This document shows, in pieces, positions 27,215 through 39,871 of a stretch of 64,000 nucleotides of DNA. The translations under genes and the position numbers were made by a program. Under the pieces are notes generated by a model. The model saw only the letters and a list, made by a program, of their open reading frames with translations, was not told the DNA's origin and searched no databases. How positions within the stretch are numbered: the first letter of the stretch is position 1; each line of letters opens with the position of its first letter. The stretch is from contig CAUJDF010000108.1 in NCBI GenBank assembly GCA_963169045.1, forward strand, positions 99,490 through 163,489, in the 5' to 3' direction. This stretch comes from Myxococcota bacterium. GTDB taxonomy: Bacteria > Myxococcota_A > Bradymonadia > UBA7976 > UBA1532.

Positions 27215-28704
27215 GGGACCTCCACCGACGGGCGCGCCTCGGGCAGGTGCCGGCGCGCCTCGTCCGGCCCGACGACGCCGCGCTGCACCAGCGACACCAG
27301 CGTGTCCTCGAGCCGCACGCTGCCCTTGGCCTGCCCGTTCCGGATGGCCCCGTCGATCTGCGCCCCCTTGCCCTCGCGGATGAGCGCCCCCACCGCGGCG
27401 TCGACGACAAGCAGCCCGTGCGCGAGCACCCGCCCGTCGCCGGCGGCGCTGCGCACGAGCCGCTGCGTGAGGACTGCGCGCAGGTTGTCGGCCAGCCGCG
27501 CCCGGATCTGCGCCTGCTGCGCCGGCGGAAACGCGTGCTCGAGCCGCTGGATCGCGCTGGCGACGTGCGTCGTCTGGAGCGAGGCCAACACGAGGTGCCC
27601 TGCCTCGGCGGCCGCGAGCGCCAGCGCGATCGTCTCGCGGTCGCGCAGGTCGCCGATGACGATGACGTCGGGATCGCCGCGCAGCGCGGCGCGCACCGCC
27701 CGCGGGTACGCGTCCGGGTGCGGCCCGATCGAGCGCTGGTTCACGAGCGAACGCTTGCTCGTGTGCACGTGCTCGAGCGGCGCCTCGATGCACATCACGT
27801 GCGCCGCCCGCTCCTCGTTGACGAGGTCGACGAAGGCGGCGAGTGTCGCGCTCTTGCCGGATCCGGCGGGCCCGGTCACCAGCACGAGGCCGCGCTCGTG
27901 GTTCGTCAGGCGCGCCAGGTGGGTGGGCAGGCCGAGCTGCGCCAGCGTCGGCGGCATCACCGGCACGAGGCGCAGGACCGCGTCCAGCCCGCGAAGCTGC
28001 CGGTAGGCGTTGCCGCGGACGCGCCCCACCGCGGGCACGGTGTGCACGAAGTCGACCTGGCCCTCCGCCTGAAGCCGCGACCACTCCGCTTCGGTGAGCA
28101 TGGCGCGCACCGACCGCTCGAGGACCTCGGGACGCAGGGCCTCCTCGCCGAACTGCGTCAGGCGACCGTGAAGCCGCAGGCGCAGCGGCGCCCCGGCGTG
28201 GGCGTGCACGTCGCTGGCCCCGAGCCGGAAGGCGTCGAGCACGCAGAGCGCCACCGGATCGGGCGCGTGCTCGCGGCTCGGCGTGATCCACGCGATCTCG
28301 TCGGGCGCCGCGTCGTCCGCGGGCGGCACGGGCGACTCCTCCACCGGCCCGATCACGCGCCGCCGCTTCACGATCGCCGCCGCGCCGATCGCCACCGTGG
28401 GCGACGCGGACGCCCCGGCCCTCGGCGGCAGGGCCTGCGCGTCGAGCTCGGGACCCGGCCGCGGCCGCGACTGCAGGTACCGGACCTGGAGCGCCAGCAG
28501 CTCGTCGAGCTGCCCGAGCCGCAGGGCGCCGAGCTCGACGAGCACCTGCCCGAGGCGCACGCCGTCCGCGCGGCGCGCCTGCAGTCGCGTCGCCTCGGCC
28601 AGCTGATCGTGCGTCACGAACCCGTAGTGGATGGCCAGCCGGCCGAGCAGCGCTTCCATATGTTCTTTGACTTCGGTCGCCGCGCACCGCGACTTGACCT
28701 CCAT
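27211..28704 (-). CDS. PilT-like ATPase with N-terminal extension, altered Walker B
   Basis: A protein of 497 residues, or 482 if translation starts at the ATG at 28659, which begins MEALLGRLAIHYGFVTHDQL as such proteins usually do. The N-terminal ~80 residues resemble the short helical module found on GspE/PilT relatives. A linker is followed by a PilT ATPase core (GASDVHAHAGAPLRLRLHG, Walker A GPAGSGKSA). The Walker B catalytic Glu is Asp (VIGDLRDRE), Walker A ends in Ala instead of Thr or Ser, and the second His-box His is Gln (LASLQTTH). It is coupled to the next PilT-like gene by a GTGA overlap, and the two could form a hetero-oligomer. Confidence 0.75.
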   Translation of the reverse strand: MEVKSRCAATEVKEHMEALLGRLAIHYGFVTHDQLAEATRLQARRADGVRLGQVLVELGALRLGQLDELLALQVRYLQSRPRPGPELDAQALPPRAGASASPTVAIGAAAIVKRRRVIGPVEESPVPPADDAAPDEIAWITPSREHAPDPVALCVLDAFRLGASDVHAHAGAPLRLRLHGRLTQFGEEALRPEVLERSVRAMLTEAEWSRLQAEGQVDFVHTVPAVGRVRGNAYRQLRGLDAVLRLVPVMPPTLAQLGLPTHLARLTNHERGLVLVTGPAGSGKSATLAAFVDLVNEERAAHVMCIEAPLEHVHTSKRSLVNQRSIGPHPDAYPRAVRAALRGDPDVIVIGDLRDRETIALALAAAEAGHLVLASLQTTHVASAIQRLEHAFPPAQQAQIRARLADNLRAVLTQRLVRSAAGDGRVLAHGLLVVDAAVGALIREGKGAQIDGAIRNGQAKGSVRLEDTLVSLVQRGVVGPDEARRHLPEARPSVEVP

Positions 28705-28828
28705 TCGACCGGGGGCGGTGTCCGAGCGCCCCGGCGCGGGAGGGGGACGAGGCCGGTGACGGGCCGCGCCTGGCGCAGCGCGTCTCGGTGGGTGGCGCGG
28801 CCGGGCGTCGGCCCCGAGGCCGGTTGCG

Positions 28829-30211
28829 CTAACGTCGCTTGCGGCGCCTCTTGAGGCCGCGGCGCGGCCCCGGCAGCAGCTCATCGCGGATGGCGAGCAG
28901 CCGCTGCTTCTCGTACGCGTACTCCTCGTCGGTCAACGCGCCGGTCTGGTGCAGCTGGTGCAGCGCCGCGAGCTGCCGCGCGAAGCCTTCGGTGTCGGTG
29001 TGCTTCAGCGCGTGCAGCGTCGGGTTGTACTTGCGGTGGAACTCCTCGCTCGTCATGCCCAGCAGCTGAATCCCGTGGATGAAGTTCAGGACCATCGGGA
29101 GGAGCGTCCAGGCGAAGATCGCCGAGAAGAAGAAGGCCACCCGGTTGCCCAGGTAGTAGTGCTGGGCGCCGACGATGCCGAGGGAGAACGCGAGCGCCAT
29201 CGCCACGTAGCGGTTGCGCGGCGGCGCGAGCTCGAGATCGCCGGCCGGCGCGGCCACGACCGCCGTCGGCGGCGGCGGTCCGGGCGGGGGCGTGCGCAGC
29301 AGGTCGCGCGTCCGGTCGAGCTCGGCGCGAGCGGCCGCGGCGTCGACAGGGCGGCGCCGGACGTCGGCGTCGAGCCAGCGCTCGAGCAGCTTCACCACCG
29401 GCGGGCGCGCCTGCACCCATGGGCGCCACTCCAGCTCCTGCCGCGGCCCGATCATGTCCTCGGGCGCGCGCCGCGAGAGCAGCACCACCGCCAGCACCGC
29501 GACGCCGTAGACGTCGGTGGCGGGCGTCGCCTCGCCCCGGAACTGCTCCGGTGCCATGTAGCCGAACGTCCCGGCGATCGTGCTGCCGCCGAGCGCCGGA
29601 TCGCGCAGCACGTCGCGCACCGAGCCGAAGTCGACGAGCACGAGCCGTCGGTCCGTCCGCCGCCGCATCACGTTGCGCGGCTTGACGTCGCGGTGCACCA
29701 CCGGCGGCCGCAGCCCGTGCAGGTAGGCGAGCACGTCGAGCAGCTCGGCGACCGCGTCGAGCACCTCGTCCTCGCTGTAGCGCCGGCGCTCCATCTCGTC
29801 GAGCAGCGTCTCGCCGTCGATGAACTCCTGGACGAGGTAGAGGGCGCGGTGCTTGCCGACCCCGGCGACGAAGTGGTCGACGTAGCGGGGCACGCGCGGG
29901 TGCTCGAGCTGGCGCAGGATGCGCGCCTCGCGCTCGAGCCGGTCGCGGCGCAGCTCGTCGCCGCCGCCGATCGCCATCTCCTTGATCGCGACCGGCGATC
30001 CGTCGCGCAGGTCGGTGGCGCGGTACGTCGTGCCGTTCGCGCCGCGCCCGACGATCTTCTCCACGCGGTAGCGGCCGACGAGGCGCGGATCGCCGCCGCA
30101 CGCGGCGCACGTGTGCGCGTCCTGCGAGACACGCTCGCCGCAGACGCCGCACAGGATGTCGCTGCTGGCCGCCACGGGCGCGGAACTTACCAGAAAACGG
30201 CGGGGCCGCAT
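28829..30211 (-). CDS. Ser/Thr protein kinase with zinc ribbon, TM2 and SHOCT modules
   Basis: A protein of up to 460 residues. A small zinc ribbon (CGVCGERVSQDAHTCAACGG) precedes a complete Hanks-type kinase domain: GRGANGTTY glycine loop, VAIKEM lysine, VVHRDVKPRNV catalytic loop, VDFGSV, and YMAPEQFRG. After a Pro-rich linker comes a TM2 pair of membrane helices (ALAFSLGIVGAQHYYLGN, FFSAIFAWTLLPMVLNF). Near the end is a SHOCT-like helix pair (LHQLHQTGALTDEEYAYEKQ), then a very basic tail. All catalytic residues are present, so it should be active and membrane-bound with the kinase in the cytoplasm. ATG at 30211 is used; GTG at 30175, closer to the zinc ribbon, is an alternative (448 residues). 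Confidence 0.85.
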   Translation of the reverse strand: MRPRRFLVSSAPVAASSDILCGVCGERVSQDAHTCAACGGDPRLVGRYRVEKIVGRGANGTTYRATDLRDGSPVAIKEMAIGGGDELRRDRLEREARILRQLEHPRVPRYVDHFVAGVGKHRALYLVQEFIDGETLLDEMERRRYSEDEVLDAVAELLDVLAYLHGLRPPVVHRDVKPRNVMRRRTDRRLVLVDFGSVRDVLRDPALGGSTIAGTFGYMAPEQFRGEATPATDVYGVAVLAVVLLSRRAPEDMIGPRQELEWRPWVQARPPVVKLLERWLDADVRRRPVDAAAARAELDRTRDLLRTPPPGPPPPTAVVAAPAGDLELAPPRNRYVAMALAFSLGIVGAQHYYLGNRVAFFFSAIFAWTLLPMVLNFIHGIQLLGMTSEEFHRKYNPTLHALKHTDTEGFARQLAALHQLHQTGALTDEEYAYEKQRLLAIRDELLPGPRRGLKRRRKRR

Positions 30212-30265
30212 CGCCCCTGCCCACCGAGCGCGGCGTCATGCGATGCTCGGCGAAGGAGGTCGCCC

Positions 30266-30520
30266 ATGCGCATCGCTGTCTTCGCCCTGCTGTCGCTGGC
30301 CGTCTCGTCCGCGTCCGCCTTCCAGATCGAGACGCCGTCGTCGCCGCCCGCCGCCCCGCGAGTCACCGTCTACGACTTCCCCGACGAGGAGGTGGGCGGC
30401 ACGCGCGCCACGCCGAACGGCGACGTCGTCATCGTCCACACCCCCGATCGCCTGCCGAGCCTCGTGAAGGTCCGCGCCGACTTCGACGCCGAGCTGATCG
30501 ACTCCGCGCACTCGCTCTGA
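30266..30520 (+). CDS. small secreted protein of unknown function
   Basis: An 84-residue protein with an excellent ribosome-binding site (AGGAGG six bases before the ATG) and a clear signal peptide, RIAVFALLSLAVSSASA. The mature ~65 residues begin FQIETPSSPP and contain VTVYDFPDEEVGGTR; no Cys. I recognise no family. It is divergent from the kinase gene, 54 bp away, so the two starts share a short promoter region. Its stop codon lies inside the left arm of the inverted repeat at 30520-30669. Confidence 0.65.
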   Translation: MRIAVFALLSLAVSSASAFQIETPSSPPAAPRVTVYDFPDEEVGGTRATPNGDVVIVHTPDRLPSLVKVRADFDAELIDSAHSL

Positions 30521-30669
30521 CTCGAGTTCCACCCTCTTCGGCTGCCTGCGGCCGGCCCCGACCGGCCGCCGCAGCTCGCGCCCACAGGCGAAGCCGCCGT
30601 CTTGCGGTGGCGGATCTGCCCGAAGGGGTCGGTCGCTTCGCTGCGCTCACCGAATGGCGAAACTCGAGT
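30520..30669. repeat. long imperfect inverted repeat between convergent genes, probable bidirectional terminator
   Basis: The left arm (30520-30541) and the reverse complement of the right arm (30650-30669) share ACTCGAGTT, then TTCGG with small mismatches. Inside lies a second GC hairpin near 30546-30574 (CTGCGGCCGG pairing with CCGGCCGCCGCAG, one bulge). The element fills the gap between the small secreted protein gene and the membrane protein gene that converge here. A transcription stop for both sides is the simplest reading, although there is no T-run. Confidence 0.5.
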
Positions 30670-30680
30670 CTGACGGTGGC

Positions 30681-31166
30681 TCACCGCCGCAGCGGCAGGC
30701 CCATCTGCGCGCGCCGCCGCGCTTCGTCGACGAGGCGCGCCATCTCGAACGGCGTCCAGTCGAGCTCGCTCGCCCGGATGCGCAGCGGGGCGCCGTGGTC
30801 CACCGAGGCGACGACATCGTCGCCCTCGATGCGCAGCGCGCCGAGGCGCGTCCACTGCACGAAGCGCTCCGGCTCGCGGCCCCGCTGGTAGCGCAGCCCA
30901 TCCTGGCGGATCGCGAGGCACGTCTCGTCGGCGAGCAGGCGCAGCGCGAAGTAGAAGATCGCGCCGACCGCGACGGCGATCAGCCCCATGCCGCCGGCGA
31001 TGGCCGCGAGGCCCGCCGGGCCCCCGCCGCTGCGGTTGTGGCCCCAGTAACCCAGCAGCCCGCCCGCGACGAAGACCGCGCCCGCCGTCCCGAACGGTCG
31101 CGCCAGCCGCCGGATGGGATCCGGCCGCAGCCAGAAGACCTCGGCGCGCGGTTCGATGCCTTCCAT
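30681..31166 (-). CDS. small membrane protein with two transmembrane helices
   Basis: A 161-residue protein. Two hydrophobic helices (about residues 27-42 and 51-75) are followed by a cytoplasmic-looking strand-rich part (LAIRQDGLRYQRG, RLGALRIEGDDVVASVD) resembling the bacterial PH-like domains that follow two-helix hairpins. No enzymatic motif. It is 37 bp downstream of the SUI1-like gene, so the two may be co-transcribed. The start at 31166 has only a distant GGGGAG, so a slightly different start is possible. Confidence 0.65.
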   Translation of the reverse strand: MEGIEPRAEVFWLRPDPIRRLARPFGTAGAVFVAGGLLGYWGHNRSGGGPAGLAAIAGGMGLIAVAVGAIFYFALRLLADETCLAIRQDGLRYQRGREPERFVQWTRLGALRIEGDDVVASVDHGAPLRIRASELDWTPFEMARLVDEARRRAQMGLPLRR

Positions 31167-31203
31167 CGCGATCGTGACGCTCCCCGGCGGCGGACGTCGC
31201 GCG

Positions 31204-31683
31204 TCAGGTCCCCCGCACCACCTTGCGGGCGCCCTCGCGCTCGAGCCACTCGGCGACGCGGTCGACCTGGTCGCCCTGGACGAGCACGTCGTCGCCCTCG
31301 ACGGTGGCGCCGCAGCCGAGCGCCTTGCGGAGGCGGCGCGCGACGTCGTCGACGCCGGCGGCGCCGAGCGCGGCCAGGCCCTCGACCCGCGTGACCGTCT
31401 TGCCGCCGTGGCCTTTGCGCTCCCGCCGCGCGACGACCTTGGCGCACGGCGACAGTGGGCCCTCCGGCGCCCGGGACGCCGAGGCGGGCGCGGCCTTCGG
31501 CGGCGGGGGGGCGACGGCCGGCGCGGGCGGCTCCGGCGGCGCTGTTTCTCGCGTCGGGGCTTCCACCGGCGCCTCGGGCGGGGCGAGCCCCTTCGCCCGC
31601 AGCAGGTCCCCGAGCGTGCTCCCGAAACCCGGCGTTTCGGCTGCGTTCTTCCGGCCTTCGTCCCGGTCGCGCTTCCTGGCCAT
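31204..31683 (-). CDS. SUI1/YciH-type translation factor
   Basis: A 159-residue protein. The C-terminal ~75 residues are a SUI1 (eIF1) domain: RKGHGGKTVTRVEGL, LRKALGCGATVEGDDVLVQG, then the final helix with EGARKVVRG. The N-terminal half is a charged and Pro/Ala-rich extension (EAPVEAPTRETAPPEPPAP) not found in compact YciH. SUI1 proteins bind the small ribosomal subunit and influence start-codon fidelity; bacterial YciH is described as a stress-related initiation inhibitor. Its use in this organism is unknown. It is first in a short leftward unit with the membrane protein and is divergent from the gene at 31835. Confidence 0.85.
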   Translation of the reverse strand: MARKRDRDEGRKNAAETPGFGSTLGDLLRAKGLAPPEAPVEAPTRETAPPEPPAPAVAPPPPKAAPASASRAPEGPLSPCAKVVARRERKGHGGKTVTRVEGLAALGAAGVDDVARRLRKALGCGATVEGDDVLVQGDQVDRVAEWLEREGARKVVRGT

Positions 31684-31834
31684 GATCAGCGCTTCTACGC
31701 GATCGCGCGGCCGCGCGCCAAACCTCCCTCCGCCCACCGTCCGATGACCGGGGGGCGGCGCGCGAATGACCGTTGCGTCCCCGCGCGCGAGGGGCGCACG
31801 ATGGCTGCACCGCGCAGGGGACGGGAGGGGTGTC

Positions 31835-32368
31835 GTGAGGTTGATGGGATCCATCGGCCGGCTGTTCCAACCCGGTGAGCGGCCGCTCGGTCCGGCGGGC
31901 TTCGCCGACGAAGCCGCCGGCGCCTTCCGCCTCGACGTGCCCTACGTCGAGCAGGCCCGCGTCCACCTGAGCACCGAGGCGGCGGTCCGCATGGTCGTCG
32001 CCTGGCACCTGCACGCCGCGCCGCGCCCGCGACGCCTGTCGCGCGACGTCGAGTCGCCGGCACCGTCGACCGCCGAGCTGATGGGCCTGCTGCGCGCCTG
32101 CGGGCTCGCGCCGGTCAGCCTCGCCGGCGCGCTCCCCCGCGACCGCCGCTGGTCGCCCGGCCCGCTCGCCGCGCTGCTTCGCGAGCACGGCCCCGTCATC
32201 TGCGCCGGCACGATGCACGCCGTGGTGCTGTGCGGGGTCGACGCCGACGGCGTCGTCGTCCACGACCCGTGGCGCGGCCGCGACCGCGCCAAGTCGTTCG
32301 AGGCCTTCGACCGCTTCCTGTGGTGGGCCGATCGCGACTGCATGGTCGCCGCGCGGCGCTGCTCGTAG
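31835..32368 (+). CDS. papain/C39-like protein lacking the expected catalytic Cys
   Basis: A 177-residue protein. GGAGG lies six bases before GTG at 31835, which decides the start although the frame is open further upstream. The pattern VPYVEQARVHLSTEAAVRMV fits the first helix of C39-like/AvrRpt2-like papain folds (usually Q...CWAA..M), but Ser stands where the nucleophile Cys is expected. HGPVICAGTMHAVVLCGVDADG and VVHDPWRG provide the His and Asp/Asn region. It may be an inactive peptidase-fold protein or use Ser. There is no signal peptide. Its TAG abuts the stop of the Lhr gene with no gap. Confidence 0.6.
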   Translation: MRLMGSIGRLFQPGERPLGPAGFADEAAGAFRLDVPYVEQARVHLSTEAAVRMVVAWHLHAAPRPRRLSRDVESPAPSTAELMGLLRACGLAPVSLAGALPRDRRWSPGPLAALLREHGPVICAGTMHAVVLCGVDADGVVVHDPWRGRDRAKSFEAFDRFLWWADRDCMVAARRCS

Positions 32369-37779
<5,411 letters not shown>

Positions 37780-37808
37780 CGGTCGGCTCCGCGGTGACGG
37801 GGCGCGGA

Positions 37809-38123
37809 TCATACACCCCCCGGGTGGATGTGGACCGCCAGCCAACGCGCGCCCGCCGTGACGGCCACCACCGTGTGGGGCGTGCCCGCCGGGATCAGCA
37901 GCCAGTCGCCGGCCTTCAGATGCACCTCGGCACCGCGCACGTCGAGCGTCGCTTCGCCCGAGAGGAGCGCGACCCACTCGTCCTGCGTCTGGACGTACGG
38001 CGTCGGCGGCACGTTCGCGCCGCTCGTGATGCGCTCGATCTGCACGTTGCGGCAGGTGGTCAGCACGTCGAAGCGCTCGCCCTCCAGCGGCGCTTCACCC
38101 GAGAACAGGTTCCCTCGTTTCAT
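37809..38123 (-). CDS. small single-domain cupin protein
   Basis: A 104-residue protein with a cupin barrel: QTQDEWVALLSGEATLDVRG corresponds to motif 1, where one expects G(X)5HXH; here His is largely absent (EWVALLSG). GDWLLIPAGTPHTVVAV corresponds to motif 2 with one His. Metal binding may thus be weak or different. GGAG is seven bases before the ATG. It lies 21 bp after the kinase-nuclease gene and 29 bp before kynA. It could be a sensor, an isomerase or an oxygenase; function not assignable. Confidence 0.75.
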   Translation of the reverse strand: MKRGNLFSGEAPLEGERFDVLTTCRNVQIERITSGANVPPTPYVQTQDEWVALLSGEATLDVRGAEVHLKAGDWLLIPAGTPHTVVAVTAGARWLAVHIHPGGV

Positions 38124-38144
38124 GCGGGCACTCCGTGAACACGC

Positions 38145-39812
38145 TCACCGCCGCAGATCGAAGATCCTCGGAAACACGGCGGCAATCTCCGCATACACCC
38201 CCTCGACCTCCCCCTCGTACCGCACCGAGAAATGGAACGGCACGAGCAGCGCCACGTCCGCCTCGCGCGCGATCTCCGCGCACGCCCGCGTCGTCAGGTG
38301 CTTCGTCGCGCGCGCCCTCTCGGCGTCCGCCGCCGTGAAGTGCGCCTCGAGCACGAGCACGTCCGCCCCCCGCGCCAGATCGACGAGCGCGGCGCGATTC
38401 TCGGGCGTGTCGGCGAGGTCGGTCGCGTACACCACGACCTGGCCGCGGTCTTCGTAGCGCCACGCGAGCACGCGCGTCCCGTGGTCGAGCGACACGGCGC
38501 GCACGCGCACGTCCTCCTCGGCGAGGACGCAGCCGCCGGGCGCCGTCGTGACGTCCGCCGGCTCGGGCAGCGCGCGGCCGGCGCGTACCTCGCTCCAGCG
38601 CACGACGTCGCCCTCGAAGTCGCCGACGAGGAAGCGGGGGCCGTCGCGGCCGACGCGGTCCCACGTGAAGGCGTCGCAGAGGGCGGCGACGCGCGCGGCG
38701 GTGCCCGGCGGGCCGACGACGCGGCACGGCGCCGGCGTGTGGACGCGGCGGCGCAGCAGCCAGGCGAGGCCGGCGAAGTGGTCCATGTGGGCGTGCGTCG
38801 CGAACACGTCGGTGACCTGGTGGGCGATGCGCGACGGCAGGTCCGCGCAGGCCCCGGCGTCGACGAGCAGGCTGCGGCGGCCGCGCGCGAGGCGCAGGTG
38901 CAGCATCGGATCGCCGAAGAGGCCGTTCATCAGCACGGGTCGCGCCCGCCGGCCGCCGCGACGGGTCGGGAGCGGCACGCCGCGGGTCCCGGTGCCCTCG
39001 ACCGGGCCCGGCGGCGGCTTCGGCGCCCCGGGGCGCGGTGCGCTCCGCAGGGCCCCCCGGGCGTCCCGCTGCGCGTCGCGGACGACCACCGCCGTCACCG
39101 GCGCGCCGACGGGCGGACAGCGCAGCCGCAGCCGCTCGCCGTCGCGCGCCTCGATCTCGCCGAGCGCGAGCGTCGCGCCGTCGGCCCCGAGCAGCACCGC
39201 CTGCCGGCCGCGCCACGCCGCCTCCTCCCGCGGGGGCGCGCCGAGCACGCGAACCCCGGCCAGCTCGAGTGGGACGGCGCCCGCGAGCGCCGCGTCCCAG
39301 GCCGCCGTGCGCCGCCGGACCCGCGCGGCGTCGCTCCCCGGCCGGGCCAGCGCGTCCGGGGCGCGGTGGATCACCTCGAGGTGCGCCAGCGCCGCCGGGA
39401 CCTCGCCCTTCGCCGACAGGACGACCACCGCCCGCGCCCCCGTCACCCGCGCCAGGGCCGACAGGAGCTCCTCGGACGGGCCCCCCCGGATCACGCCCGG
39501 CGCGTCCACCAGCAGCGGCCCCTCGAAGGCGGCGAGGCGCGCCACCGCCTCCACGAGCGGCAGCCGGAAGCGCAGCGCGTCGAGCGTGCCCAGGCCCTCG
39601 ACGGCGCGGACGTCCCAGCCACCGCCGCGCCGCGCCGCGAGCGCCACCGCGCCCGGCGGCCCGAACGCCGGCTGCCCCGGATCCGCGTGCAGCACGCGCG
39701 CGCCCTCGACCCGGTCCGCCAGCGCGGTCACCAGCGTCGACTTGCCGGTACCCGGCGCGCCCACGAACAGGAGGCGGCCGACGGCGCGCCACCGCTGGAC
39801 CAGCTCGTCCAT
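38145..39812 (-). CDS. fusion: Clp1-like polynucleotide kinase plus RNase Z-like metallo-beta-lactamase nuclease
   Basis: A 555-residue two-domain protein. The N-terminal ~260 residues resemble the P-loop domain of Clp1/NOL9-type RNA 5'-kinases: Walker A GAPGTGKSTL, then LHADPGQPAFGPPG, which mirrors the DxDxGQ...PG motif. The C-terminal ~260 residues are a metallo-beta-lactamase fold. It has FATHAHMDHFAG (HxHxDH), YATDLADTPEN, LVLEAHF, a later TKHLTTRACAEIA and VPFHFSVRY, which together match RNase Z. Predicted activity is phosphorylation of 5'-OH ends combined with endonucleolytic or exonucleolytic cutting of RNA or DNA, in the cytoplasm. It is first in the cupin-kynA-lhr unit. ATG at 39812 is used; GTG at 39836 is an alternative. 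Confidence 0.8.
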   Translation of the reverse strand: MDELVQRWRAVGRLLFVGAPGTGKSTLVTALADRVEGARVLHADPGQPAFGPPGAVALAARRGGGWDVRAVEGLGTLDALRFRLPLVEAVARLAAFEGPLLVDAPGVIRGGPSEELLSALARVTGARAVVVLSAKGEVPAALAHLEVIHRAPDALARPGSDAARVRRRTAAWDAALAGAVPLELAGVRVLGAPPREEAAWRGRQAVLLGADGATLALGEIEARDGERLRLRCPPVGAPVTAVVVRDAQRDARGALRSAPRPGAPKPPPGPVEGTGTRGVPLPTRRGGRRARPVLMNGLFGDPMLHLRLARGRRSLLVDAGACADLPSRIAHQVTDVFATHAHMDHFAGLAWLLRRRVHTPAPCRVVGPPGTAARVAALCDAFTWDRVGRDGPRFLVGDFEGDVVRWSEVRAGRALPEPADVTTAPGGCVLAEEDVRVRAVSLDHGTRVLAWRYEDRGQVVVYATDLADTPENRAALVDLARGADVLVLEAHFTAADAERARATKHLTTRACAEIAREADVALLVPFHFSVRYEGEVEGVYAEIAAVFPRIFDLRR

Positions 39813-39871
39813 GCGCCTATCGTAACTCCTCGTCACGGAACGGTTTTTGCTGAAGGAACCATCGAGGGACC

